Assembly (NCBI RefSeq): GCF_900112595.1
Contig: NZ_FOMI01000004.1
Span: 1 to 64,000, forward strand
Origin: Algibacter pectinivorans
GTDB lineage: Bacteria > Bacteroidota > Bacteroidia > Flavobacteriales > Flavobacteriaceae
DNA: 64,000 nucleotides
Reading direction: 5' to 3'
Shown: positions 19,886 to 27,964 of the stretch, piece by piece
Layout of the letters: the number at the start of each line of letters is the position of its first letter
Position numbering within the stretch: the stretch's first letter is position 1
The notes under the pieces: model-generated
Seen by the model: only the letters and a program-made list of their open reading frames with translations
Told to the model about the DNA's origin: nothing
Database searches by the model: none
Program-made: the position numbers and the translations under genes

Positions 19886-19968
19886 AAAAGGGCTTTTTAT
19901 AATAGAAGTCGCAACAAAAGTCTTATTTAATGCTTAATGTGTTCTATTCTAAAACATAAGGCAACTAG

Positions 19969-19976
19969 TATATTTG
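19969..19976 (+). promoter_or_regulatory. Candidate -7 promoter box
   Basis: TATATTTG fits TAnnTTTG. No good TTG lies 19 bases upstream (TTC instead), as is common for activator-dependent promoters. It would start a transcript just before the 31-codon frame at 20001. Confidence 0.4.
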
Positions 19977-20000
19977 ATTTTGTAATTATTGTTTTTTAAC

Positions 20001-20096
20001 ATGAAACACCGTAAAACCAGATTAAAACTTTTAGCAGAAATAGTATTAGTCTGCTTTATGCTTTGCATTTTGGTTATGATATTAAGTTTTTTTTAG
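20001..20096 (+). CDS. Possible 31-residue single-span membrane peptide
   Basis: ATG to TAG, 31 codons. A basic start (MKHRKTRLKLLAE) is followed by a 20-residue hydrophobic stretch rich in Val, Ile, Leu, Phe and Met, so an inner-membrane peptide with the N-terminus inside is predicted. It begins about 25 bases after a TATATTTG box. No family recognised. It could be a chance frame. Confidence 0.3.
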   Translation: MKHRKTRLKLLAEIVLVCFMLCILVMILSFF

Positions 20097-21035
20097 TTGT
20101 AATTTTTATTGACAGATAAATAGGCTTAGTTTAATGGGTTTAAAAAAACACAATATTTGTAAACCTCTCTATATGTTTTATGGCTAAAAAAAATAAGCGG
20201 CTAGCTACTAGGTTAGTCAATGTTATTAGAGGCGCTAGTTTATGCTATCAATAAAGTTTTAAATGCAATTTGTTGCCCTTTAATCCAGACTCTAAAACAT
20301 CAAAAAAAAGGTTGCTATCTATTGTATGTTCAAAAACACACACACACAAATTTAATTAATATAAGATCGCTTTTTGTTAAATAAGAAGGTAAAGGCGTAT
20401 AGAGAAAATGAAAAAAACAAAACACATATTTATATTATTCTAATTAAGGTTAGAAGTCTATTAAAAATATTTATTTTCTTATAAATACAAGAGGACTATT
20501 TTATGCTGCAATATTTGAGATAGCGCATTAGTTAGCTAAGTTTTATATTAAAGTTTATAAGCTTTAGAGTAATGATTCATAATAAAAGGGTAGAAAATTA
20601 TAGAGTTGCTAAGCTTGATTTTAAATAGTAAACTAAAATTTTGTAACTGTTTTATTAATTTGTACATCAGTTATGTTGTAATAATAAGATTACTTGAGTA
20701 AAGTGTGATTTTTTACATTAGTTAAAAAAGATTAGTTATAAATAGTTATTTTTACCAAACCGAAAATTTTAAGATTTAGATATAAACAAATGGTAACGTT
20801 ACATTTTATAATGGGCTTAGGTTATGCAGCTTTAGTTTGGGTAAAAGGTAACTTTGTTTAAATAGATGTTATTACTAATACACATTTTGGTGTTACTTAG
20901 TACTATGAAAATTAAAAGGTTAAAATAAAATAGATAAGGTGGAGAGGTGGTTTTACAGCTAATTTAATTTTAAGCCTCTAACACTTTATACTTATAAACG
21001 CTATAAGAGACACAAAAAAATAAAAGATAATAACT

Positions 21036-22403
21036 ATGAAAAACCCATTTAATAATTTAATTTGTTTGGCTGTCTTAATTATCACTTTAAGTTGTTCTAA
21101 CTCTTCAGACGATTCGCCAACATCTGAACCAATAAAGATTCCTGAAGCAATTATGGCATCTTTCGATTATACTATATCGCCAACAGATGCTTACGTACTT
21201 ATATTAAATAATACAACTACTTACCCTTTACCATATACTGGAACTTGGGATTTTGGCAATGGTACTAAAGCGATTACCGATATAACTGGAGTAAAAGAGG
21301 TACGATATAGTACCGCAGGGAGTTATACCATAAGTCTTACCGTATCTAGTGATGATACAACAAATACTGCTACTAAAGAAATTATTGTAAACGATGGTGG
21401 TATCTGTCTTAATGCTGTTTGTAATGATCTAAATACTACAGGTTTAAAAGATGCAGCTAAAACATTTTCGGTGGGTACAATAACAAGATCATCTTATATC
21501 TCGGCAGGGGGTAGACATACTGAAATTTTAAAGGAAGAGTTTAATAATTTAACCTCAGAATACGAAATGAAAATGAATGTTATGTATCCTTCTCAGGGTA
21601 ACTATAATTTTTCTGCAGGCGATGCTATTGTAAATTTTGCTCAAGTTAATGGAATGAACGTACATGGGCATGCTTTAATTTGGCATAATGCCACACCAAG
21701 TTGGGTAGAGAATTTTTCTGGTACCAATGCCGAATTTGAAAGCATGATAGAAGATTATATTACAACAACTTTAAAGCATTATAAAGGAAAAGTACGCTCC
21801 TGGGATGTAGTAAACGAAGCTCTTGAAGATGGCTCTGGCCACCCCTTAAGAAACTCAATTTTTAGACAAAAAATGGGTGACAATTATGTTAAAAAATGTT
21901 TTCAGTTTGCCAGAAATGCAGATCCAGATGTTATGCTATTTTACAATGACTATAATATGGCCTCTAGTGCAACAAAGCGCAAGGCCATGTTCAATTTAGT
22001 AGACGAATTAGGAGATTTAATTGATGGTATAGGTGCACAAATGCATATTTCTTATAATAGACCTTCTACATCTAGCATTCAAGCTGTTGCAGATGGAACA
22101 GTATCGAGAGGGTTAAAATTACATTTCGCCGAATTAGATATTAGAACAAACCCAGAAAAAGATGCAAACGTTTCTGAGCTTTCTGCAACCAAAGCAAGCG
22201 CACAAAAAGATAAGTTTAAAGAGGTTGTTAAAATTTATAATGCCATTCCTTTAGATAACAAATTTGCATTAACTACATGGGGTGTAAGAGATAATGAATC
22301 TTGGTTGTTAGATTTTTGGGGTGTTCCAGATTGGCCACTTATGTTTGATGAGAACTATAATAAAAAGGCTGCCTACGAAGGGTTTTTAGAAGGTTTAGAG
22401 TAA
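21036..22403 (+). CDS. GH10 endo-beta-xylanase lipoprotein with PKD domain
   Basis: 455 residues. Lipobox TLSCSN puts the enzyme on the outer membrane or cell surface. A PKD-like domain (~45-120; WDFGNGTKAITD, AGSYTISLTV) precedes a GH10 barrel from ~135. Signature segments: HGHALIWHN, SWDVVNEALED with acid/base Glu261, LHFAELDIR with nucleophile Glu366, and LTTWGVRDNESWL. Cleaves internal beta-1,4-xylosidic bonds with retention. Convergent with a second GH10 gene 217 bases away and downstream of the HTCS, so probably part of its regulon. Confidence 0.93.
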   Translation: MKNPFNNLICLAVLIITLSCSNSSDDSPTSEPIKIPEAIMASFDYTISPTDAYVLILNNTTTYPLPYTGTWDFGNGTKAITDITGVKEVRYSTAGSYTISLTVSSDDTTNTATKEIIVNDGGICLNAVCNDLNTTGLKDAAKTFSVGTITRSSYISAGGRHTEILKEEFNNLTSEYEMKMNVMYPSQGNYNFSAGDAIVNFAQVNGMNVHGHALIWHNATPSWVENFSGTNAEFESMIEDYITTTLKHYKGKVRSWDVVNEALEDGSGHPLRNSIFRQKMGDNYVKKCFQFARNADPDVMLFYNDYNMASSATKRKAMFNLVDELGDLIDGIGAQMHISYNRPSTSSIQAVADGTVSRGLKLHFAELDIRTNPEKDANVSELSATKASAQKDKFKEVVKIYNAIPLDNKFALTTWGVRDNESWLLDFWGVPDWPLMFDENYNKKAAYEGFLEGLE

Positions 22404-22620
22404 TAGAAAAAACAGACTTTGCTTTATTAAGAAATCTATAAGTTTTTAGTGAGTTTTATGACTTTATTTTCAAATAATCTTTTAAAGTAAAAGTAGTCCA
22501 TGGTTGTAAAATAGTAACTAAGATAAGGCTATTAGAGTAATAATTTAAGTAAATTTTGCTTAGGTGTATTAAACAATCTATACTTTTTTACAGATTGCTT
22601 TGTGTGTTAATACTTATAAT

Positions 22621-23745
22621 TTATTTATTTTTTAAATCTAATACAGCATGATACGCTTTTTTTTGTTTTAAATTTCTATCAAATAATAAAGGATGATTTG
22701 TTCTTCCTTTAATTGGCCAATTATTTAGCCAAGTTTGTTCGTCATTAAGACCCCAAAAAGTTACTCTTTCAATTTTATCTTTGTGTTTCAAGAATAATTT
22801 AAAAATATCCTTATACCGATTAGCTAATTTAGTTTGCGCTGCATCTGTAAGCTCAATAGGGTACGGATTCATTTTAGGATCGTGTTCAAACTGTGTAAAA
22901 TTTTGTTCTACTGCAGCACCATCTAGATCCCATGGGTTTGGTAACATGGTAATGTCTAACTCTGTGAAACTAACCTTAAGACCTAATGCAGCATAAGTAA
23001 GAATACTGCTTTCTATATCTTCTAGCGTTGGATACTCTAAACTCCAATGGGCTTGCATGCCAACACCATCTATTTTAATATCTTGTTCTTGTAGGTTTTT
23101 AATAAGTTTTACGGCCCCAGCTCTTTTTTTTGGTTTCCATAGATTATAATCATTGTAAATTAGTTTTGCATCGGGGTCTGCTTTAGCTGCTAGTTTAAAG
23201 GCATGTGTTATATAACTTTCTCCCATAAGCTTATAGAAATTAGAGTTTCTAAAGTCGCCATCTTCATTTAAAGCTTCGTTTATGACATCCCAAGTGTGTA
23301 TTCGGCCTTTATACCTTTTTACGATAGTATTTATATGAATCTCAATAGTTTCAGCCATAGTAATACTGTCTTTTATTGTTTCCACCCAAGAGGATAACTG
23401 ACTATGCCAAACTAATGTGTGTCCTACAATGTGCATATTATATTTTTCTCCTAGTGCTACATAGGTATCAGAAACATCAAAAAAGAAAGTGTTTTTTTGT
23501 GGATGAATTTGCTCCCATTTCATTGCGTTCTCTGGGGTTATTGAACTAAACTCCTTTTCAAGAAGTGTATTTGTTTTGTGGTTTATTTGATTAATTTGAG
23601 AATGACTAATAGCTGTCCCTATATAAAAATCGTGTTTAAAGGATTCTTTAAGAGAAATTGATGTGTTTGAGTCTATGTGTTTACAGCTAAAAACTAAAAT
23701 AAACGTCGTTAATATTAAATATGATTTGTATAATTTACAGGTCAT
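22621..23745 (-). CDS. GH10 endo-beta-xylanase lipoprotein
   Basis: 374 residues, lipobox VFSCKH. The GH10 barrel fills the protein without an accessory domain: GTAISHSQIN, TPENAMKWEQIHP, VGHTLVWHSQLSSW, TWDVINEALNED with acid/base Glu157, SFTELDIT with nucleophile Glu262, and FWGLNDEQTWLNNWP. More canonical than the convergent GH10 next door, which lacks the usual ENxMKWE segment, so the two may divide xylan types or chain lengths. A CATTTG-core repeat stands about 100 bases upstream in the same orientation as at 12021. Confidence 0.95.
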   Translation of the reverse strand: MTCKLYKSYLILTTFILVFSCKHIDSNTSISLKESFKHDFYIGTAISHSQINQINHKTNTLLEKEFSSITPENAMKWEQIHPQKNTFFFDVSDTYVALGEKYNMHIVGHTLVWHSQLSSWVETIKDSITMAETIEIHINTIVKRYKGRIHTWDVINEALNEDGDFRNSNFYKLMGESYITHAFKLAAKADPDAKLIYNDYNLWKPKKRAGAVKLIKNLQEQDIKIDGVGMQAHWSLEYPTLEDIESSILTYAALGLKVSFTELDITMLPNPWDLDGAAVEQNFTQFEHDPKMNPYPIELTDAAQTKLANRYKDIFKLFLKHKDKIERVTFWGLNDEQTWLNNWPIKGRTNHPLLFDRNLKQKKAYHAVLDLKNK

Positions 23746-23775
23746 GGTTAATTGTTTTTTAAAGCTAATTTAGTG

Positions 23776-23855
23776 CAAAACTATTTTGAATAAAGATAGC
23801 TTTAGGCTTCTTAGTTTAATAAAATAAAATCAACTAATCTTAAAACAAATGTTGC
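23776..23855 (-). promoter_or_regulatory. GH10 promoter with upstream HTCS-type repeat
   Basis: On the minus strand, GCAACATTTGTT (23855-23844) differs by one base from the repeats at 12021 and 12042. A TAGTTTTG box (TAnnTTTG) lies at 23783-23776, about 30 bases before the ATG. No good -33 TTG is present. A second phased copy is at best degenerate. Confidence 0.45.
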
Positions 23856-24097
23856 ATTATGGTATAAATTATTACTTGTTAAAAAGGCCTAAATTTTATT
23901 TGCTATAAACAGACTGGGCTATAATCTATAAAGTAATAACCTATTCGGTTATTGAAACTATTTTAAATTTATTTTTTATTGCCATATTTTAGTTTTTTAT
24001 ACTTTACCTTATGGAGATACGCTTTTTGAAAAAATTTAGAAAAGGAAGTTTAGCTTAATTTTATGTTAAAATTTAATAGTTTTCTTAAAATTTGTAC

Positions 24098-24142
24098 TAT
24101 ATTTGGTTTATTATAATTGGTTAACCAATCTGGGTAACCAAA
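24098..24142 (+). promoter_or_regulatory. Promoter plus double-palindrome operator, site A (alginate locus)
   Basis: TATATTTG at 24098-24105 is followed by ATTGGTTAACCAAT (24116-24129), a perfect palindrome, and CTGGGTAACCAAA (24130-24142), an imperfect one; centres are 13 bases apart. The same 27-bp arrangement recurs at 27587 and 30812. TTGGTnnACCAA is the type of site bound by FadR-family uronate regulators such as UxuR/ExuR. Likely regulator: the GntR protein at 31178. Confidence 0.62.
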
Positions 24143-24351
24143 CAACGTTAAATGAAAGTTACTTTAAACGGAACTATTTTTTAAGCTAATAAATCAAAAT
24201 CTATATAATTGTCCTTTTCTTAGATTACTTTAATTATTTGTATGCAGATATATATTATTGATTAGTAATAGATACAGTTTAACTAAAAATAAACGCAAGT
24301 TTAAATAGTAACTTAATTGGGTAAAAGCTTTATAAAATACTTATATTATCA

Positions 24352-25048
24352 ATAAACAGACGAGACTTTGTAAAAAAATTGGGGATAGCCTTAAGAGGAA
24401 TTCTTGTGTTAGGGGTTTCAGCTAATGGGCTTAATTGGTGTAACGGAGCTCAAAGCCGCTATATATCTATTAGCAACTTCCATTTTTAGATTATAAGGCT
24501 ACGATTTAAATGGCAGCATTAATGGGGCTTTTGGGTTTCGATTTAACGGTAATACAACAGGAAATGTATAGCCAAAGTATGTAAGCAAAGGTTTGCCATA
24601 GCTATAGTTAAATAAAGTTGGGTGAGTCGTAATGTAAAATGATAACGACAAGTGTAGAAGGCGTTAAAAATCCGATAGTCGTTAAAGTATTAACAACAGT
24701 TGTAAAATGTAGTATTAATTTTTACCGTACAAATTGGTTTGAATCAAACAAAAAAATGTTTAGAAACCCTATAGATATTTATAAAAACCAATTTAAGGCT
24801 TTAAACGACTTAAATAAAGAGTGCAATAGTGTGGATGCTATTAAAACCGTGCTAGTGTAAAAGTTGAAATACCTTTTAGGGAAGTAACAGCGATATTAGA
24901 ATTAGCAAATTTAGATTTTTTGGATTACGGTACGATTTAAGAGGGGCAGAAAAGAAACATGACAAAATTAGTATTGATAAAAAGATTGTTTTTGGATGCC
25001 ATGAAAAAAGACTTAAATACTGTTTTCAAAATAAGGAATGAGGTTTAG
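24352..25048 (+). pseudogene. Decayed Tat-exported protein gene
   Basis: The segment from 24352 reads INRRDFVKKLGIALRG, then ILVLGVSANGLNW, a clear twin-arginine signal, but no ATG precedes it and the frame stops near 24489. Further traces follow in shifted frames with stops: NGSINGAFGFRFNGNTTGNV, then NWFESNKKMFRNPIDIYKN (frame with an ATG at 24639), then VEIPFREVTAILELANLDFL and DYGTI. The parent family is not recognised. It sits between operator A and the PL6 gene, so a gene of the alginate unit seems to have been lost. Confidence 0.5.
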
Positions 25049-25099
25049 AAATCTAGTTGTTTCAATAAATATTAAATAAACTATAAATAAATAAGACTA

Positions 25100-27436
25100 A
25101 TGAATTATAGCGTTAATTTTAAAAATACTATTTTAATCTACCTAAGTCTACTTCTTCTAAGTTTTGGTTGTAAACAATCAGTTAAAAAATCAAGTATAAA
25201 GGTAGATAATATTAAGGCTTTAAATGCAGCGATTAATCGTGCTAAGCCAGGAGATAAAATTATACTTGCAAATGGTGTATGGAAAGATGTAGAAATTAAA
25301 TTTAGAGGCCAAGGTACAAAAGATAATCCTATTGTGTTAAGAGCTGAAACTGCAGGTAAAGTTTCTATTGAAGGGCAATCGTATTTAAAATTTGGAGGGC
25401 AATATTTAGTAGTGGAAGGCTTGCATTTTAAAAACGGTTATTCGCCATCAAGAGCAGTAGTTGAGTTTAAAATTAATGATGATGAGATTGCAAATAACTG
25501 TAAAATAACAAATTGCGTTATTGAAGATTTTAATAAATTAAAACGTGATGACAGCGATTTATGGGTTAATTTCTGGGGAAGATATAACGAGTTAAGTCAT
25601 TGTTATATAGCGGGAAAAACCAATAGAGGACCAACCATACGAGTTAATCTAGAGGGTATTGAAAGTATAAATAACTACCATCAAATTATTAACAATCATT
25701 TTGGACCAAGACCAGTAAAAGGAGGCCCAAGTGGCGAAACTATTCAACTAGGAAACAGTTTTACATCTATGGCACCAAGTTATACTATGGTTGCAAATAA
25801 CTTGTTTGAAGAGTGTAATGGCGAAGTTGAAGTAATATCAAGTAAGACTAACTTTAATGAGTTTAGAAACAACGTGTTTTATAAAAGTGAAGGCTCTTTA
25901 GTAACTAGACATGGAAATTATTGCACGATTGATGGTAATTATTTTATTGGCGATGGTGTAAATGAGAATTATGGTGGTATCCGAATAATAAATACGGGAC
26001 ATTGGGTAACTAATAATTATTTTTTCAACCTAAAAGGTACAAGTTTTAGAAGTCCGTTGGCAGTAATGAATGGAATACCAAAGTCGCCACAAAATAGATA
26101 TAATCAAGTTACCGATGTGGTTGTTGCTTACAATACTTATGTAAATTGTAGTGCGCCTTGGCAGTTTGGTGTGGGAACAAATATAGCTCAAGCCGATGTG
26201 CTGCCAAAATCTGAAATTCGTTCTGCAAGAGCAGTTAGAACCAATGTGGCTAATAATGTTATTTATAATGAAACGGGTCTAGAGGCTATTGTTATTGAAA
26301 ACGATAAGGCCGACGGTGTTACCTTTAAAAATAATGTTGTAGATAATAAAGGAGTGGCGTTTAATGATTTTAACGGCGGTATTGTAGAGGCTTCATTAGG
26401 CTTAAAAAACATATCTAATAATATCAAAATCCCAACAGGTGTGCCAACCGATATTGAACCATATAAAGGATTCGATTTTAATACTATAGAAACAGATTTA
26501 TTTGGTAAATCTAGAAAAAACAACAATTCTATTGGAGCTATTATTGGAGTAGATGTAGCTAATCCTAATATTCTTGATAAATCTAAATACGGTACAAACT
26601 GGTTTTCAAATGAAGTAAAACCAAGAGATCCTGTTTCTCATGTTGTTACTCAGGCTAGCTCAATTCAAGCTAAAATAGATGCCGCTAATAATGGCGATAT
26701 TATTGTTCTAAATCCTGGTGTTTATAAGGTAGAAAAGCCGTTAGTTATTAATAAAACAATAACCATTCAATCTAATAAAGAAGACAAAGCCCAAGTGGTA
26801 TATAATGGAGCTGCAGATTCTCCTTTATTCTCGCTAAACCCAAAAGGGAAGTTAACCGTTAATAATTTAAACTTAAAAGGAAATCAAGCTAATTATGCCT
26901 TTGCAAGTTTAAAAGAAAACATGTCTAATCATTTTGGATTAACGGTTTCAAATACCGAAATAAGTGATTTTAACTACGTACTTAAAGTTTATAAAGAATC
27001 CTTTTCAGAACGTATTACTTTTAATAATACTAATATTTCAGACTGTTTAAATGGCCTTGAGCTATCTGGTGAAACAAATGCAAAAGGAGATTATAATACC
27101 GAGTATTTAACTATCGATACTTGTAAATTTAATAATGTAAAGGCCAACGTGGTTGATTATTTTAGAGGGGGTTATGATGAGTCTACCATTGGAGGAAATC
27201 TTATAGTTTCAAATTCAACTTTTACAAATTGCGGGGCTAAGGAGGACAACAGAATTCTATTAAACCACCACGGAATAGTAAATGTAAATATAACAGGTAA
27301 TACCTTTAAAAATAATCCGGTGGCATTTGTTTCTGTGTTGTGGGGCGCAAAAAATAATGTACAGTCTAATAACACCCTAAGTAACTCTGGACAAATTAAG
27401 GTTCAAGAAAACTTAGAAATGAAATTGATGTACTAA
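25100..27436 (+). CDS. PL6-family alginate lyase (lipoprotein)
   Basis: 778 residues, lipobox SFGCKQ. A right-handed parallel beta-helix of the PL6/chondroitinase B type begins near residue 35 (LNAAINRAKPGDKIILANGVWKD). Catalytic base Lys249 (SSKTNF) and acid Arg270 (VTRHGNY) are 21 residues apart, as in characterised PL6 enzymes. The C-terminal ~270 residues are a second beta-helix region (SIQAKIDAANNGDIIVLNPG), the two-domain layout of longer PL6 members. It cleaves alginate by beta-elimination, releasing unsaturated oligomers for the PL17 enzyme encoded next. Confidence 0.93.
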   Translation: MNYSVNFKNTILIYLSLLLLSFGCKQSVKKSSIKVDNIKALNAAINRAKPGDKIILANGVWKDVEIKFRGQGTKDNPIVLRAETAGKVSIEGQSYLKFGGQYLVVEGLHFKNGYSPSRAVVEFKINDDEIANNCKITNCVIEDFNKLKRDDSDLWVNFWGRYNELSHCYIAGKTNRGPTIRVNLEGIESINNYHQIINNHFGPRPVKGGPSGETIQLGNSFTSMAPSYTMVANNLFEECNGEVEVISSKTNFNEFRNNVFYKSEGSLVTRHGNYCTIDGNYFIGDGVNENYGGIRIINTGHWVTNNYFFNLKGTSFRSPLAVMNGIPKSPQNRYNQVTDVVVAYNTYVNCSAPWQFGVGTNIAQADVLPKSEIRSARAVRTNVANNVIYNETGLEAIVIENDKADGVTFKNNVVDNKGVAFNDFNGGIVEASLGLKNISNNIKIPTGVPTDIEPYKGFDFNTIETDLFGKSRKNNNSIGAIIGVDVANPNILDKSKYGTNWFSNEVKPRDPVSHVVTQASSIQAKIDAANNGDIIVLNPGVYKVEKPLVINKTITIQSNKEDKAQVVYNGAADSPLFSLNPKGKLTVNNLNLKGNQANYAFASLKENMSNHFGLTVSNTEISDFNYVLKVYKESFSERITFNNTNISDCLNGLELSGETNAKGDYNTEYLTIDTCKFNNVKANVVDYFRGGYDESTIGGNLIVSNSTFTNCGAKEDNRILLNHHGIVNVNITGNTFKNNPVAFVSVLWGAKNNVQSNNTLSNSGQIKVQENLEMKLMY

Positions 27437-27493
27437 TTTGTATATCGTTTTAAGTTTTAAAATCGAGAATAATTTTTAATATAAAAGTCTTTT

Positions 27494-27518
27494 AACGCCT
27501 ATTTTTATGGGCGTTTTT
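27494..27518 (+). terminator. Intrinsic terminator after the PL6 gene
   Basis: AACGCC...GGCGTT, 6-bp stem with a 10-base loop, followed by TTT. It separates PL6 from the PL17 transcript, which has its own promoter. Confidence 0.65.
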
Positions 27519-27582
27519 AAGTTTATTTATGTTAATTTTTACATTTTATGGCTTTTTTTTTTGTTAAAGAAGGAAATACTTA

Positions 27583-27617
27583 TATATTTGGTATACCAAT
27601 TTGGTTAACCAAATTGG
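27583..27617 (+). promoter_or_regulatory. Promoter plus double-palindrome operator, site B (PL17 transcript)
   Basis: TTG at 27561-27563, 19 bases, then TATATTTG at 27583-27590: a full Bacteroidota promoter. TTGGTATACCAA (27588-27599) overlaps the -7 box, and a perfect 22-bp palindrome spans 27596-27617 (core TTGGTTAACCAA). Centres are 13 bases apart. Position over the promoter predicts repression. The leader to the PL17 ATG is about 350 bases. Confidence 0.7.
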
Positions 27618-27964
27618 TTTCGTTTTAAGTTTTAGTGTTGTTTTATTTAAAATACATGAGTTAATACAACATTTTATAAAATAAATTAAAATTAATCTAG
27701 TAGAGACAGGATTTTTAAAAGTTAATCTTTGTGTTTTATTTGAGTTAGTCCCTGGTAAACAATATTTTTTGTTTCCTGTCTCCATAAAAATAATTTGGCT
27801 ACACCTTTGTTTAAGGTTAGCCTTTTAATTAAATCGTTAGTGGCGTTAAACAAAATAAAGCTATTCATGTAAAGCGGGATTGAATAGTTTGTTTGATGCT
27901 GCTAATAATTCAATTTTTAAACTAATAAACTCTTGTATTTAGGAGCTAAATTTTAAACTAAACT
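27618..27964 (+). other. Leader of the PL17 transcript
   Basis: About 350 bases without a gene. A 9-bp inverted repeat, GAGACAGGA (27703-27711) and TCCTGTCTC (27774-27782), could close a ~80-base structured region. No known riboswitch was recognised. Confidence 0.35.

Larger units (their letters stand above)
19740..21035. other. Long intergenic region between the HTCS and GH10 genes
   Basis: About 1.3 kb, AT-rich. It holds phased repeats (19853-19885), a -7 box (19969-19976) and a possible 31-codon membrane peptide gene (20001-20096). From 20100 to 21035 nothing gene-like was seen; there is a CACACACACA run near 20338. Confidence 0.55.
23856..25099. other. Intergenic region with operator and gene remnant
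   Basis: About 1.2 kb before the PL6 lyase gene. It contains a double-palindrome operator (24098-24142) and decayed coding sequence starting with a Tat signal (24352-25048). Nothing else gene-like was seen. Confidence 0.6.

Noticed and set aside
24639-24860. 73-codon frame before the PL6 gene
   Set aside because: Its C-terminal part belongs to a longer decayed gene with frames shifting on both sides, so it is reported as part of the pseudogene.
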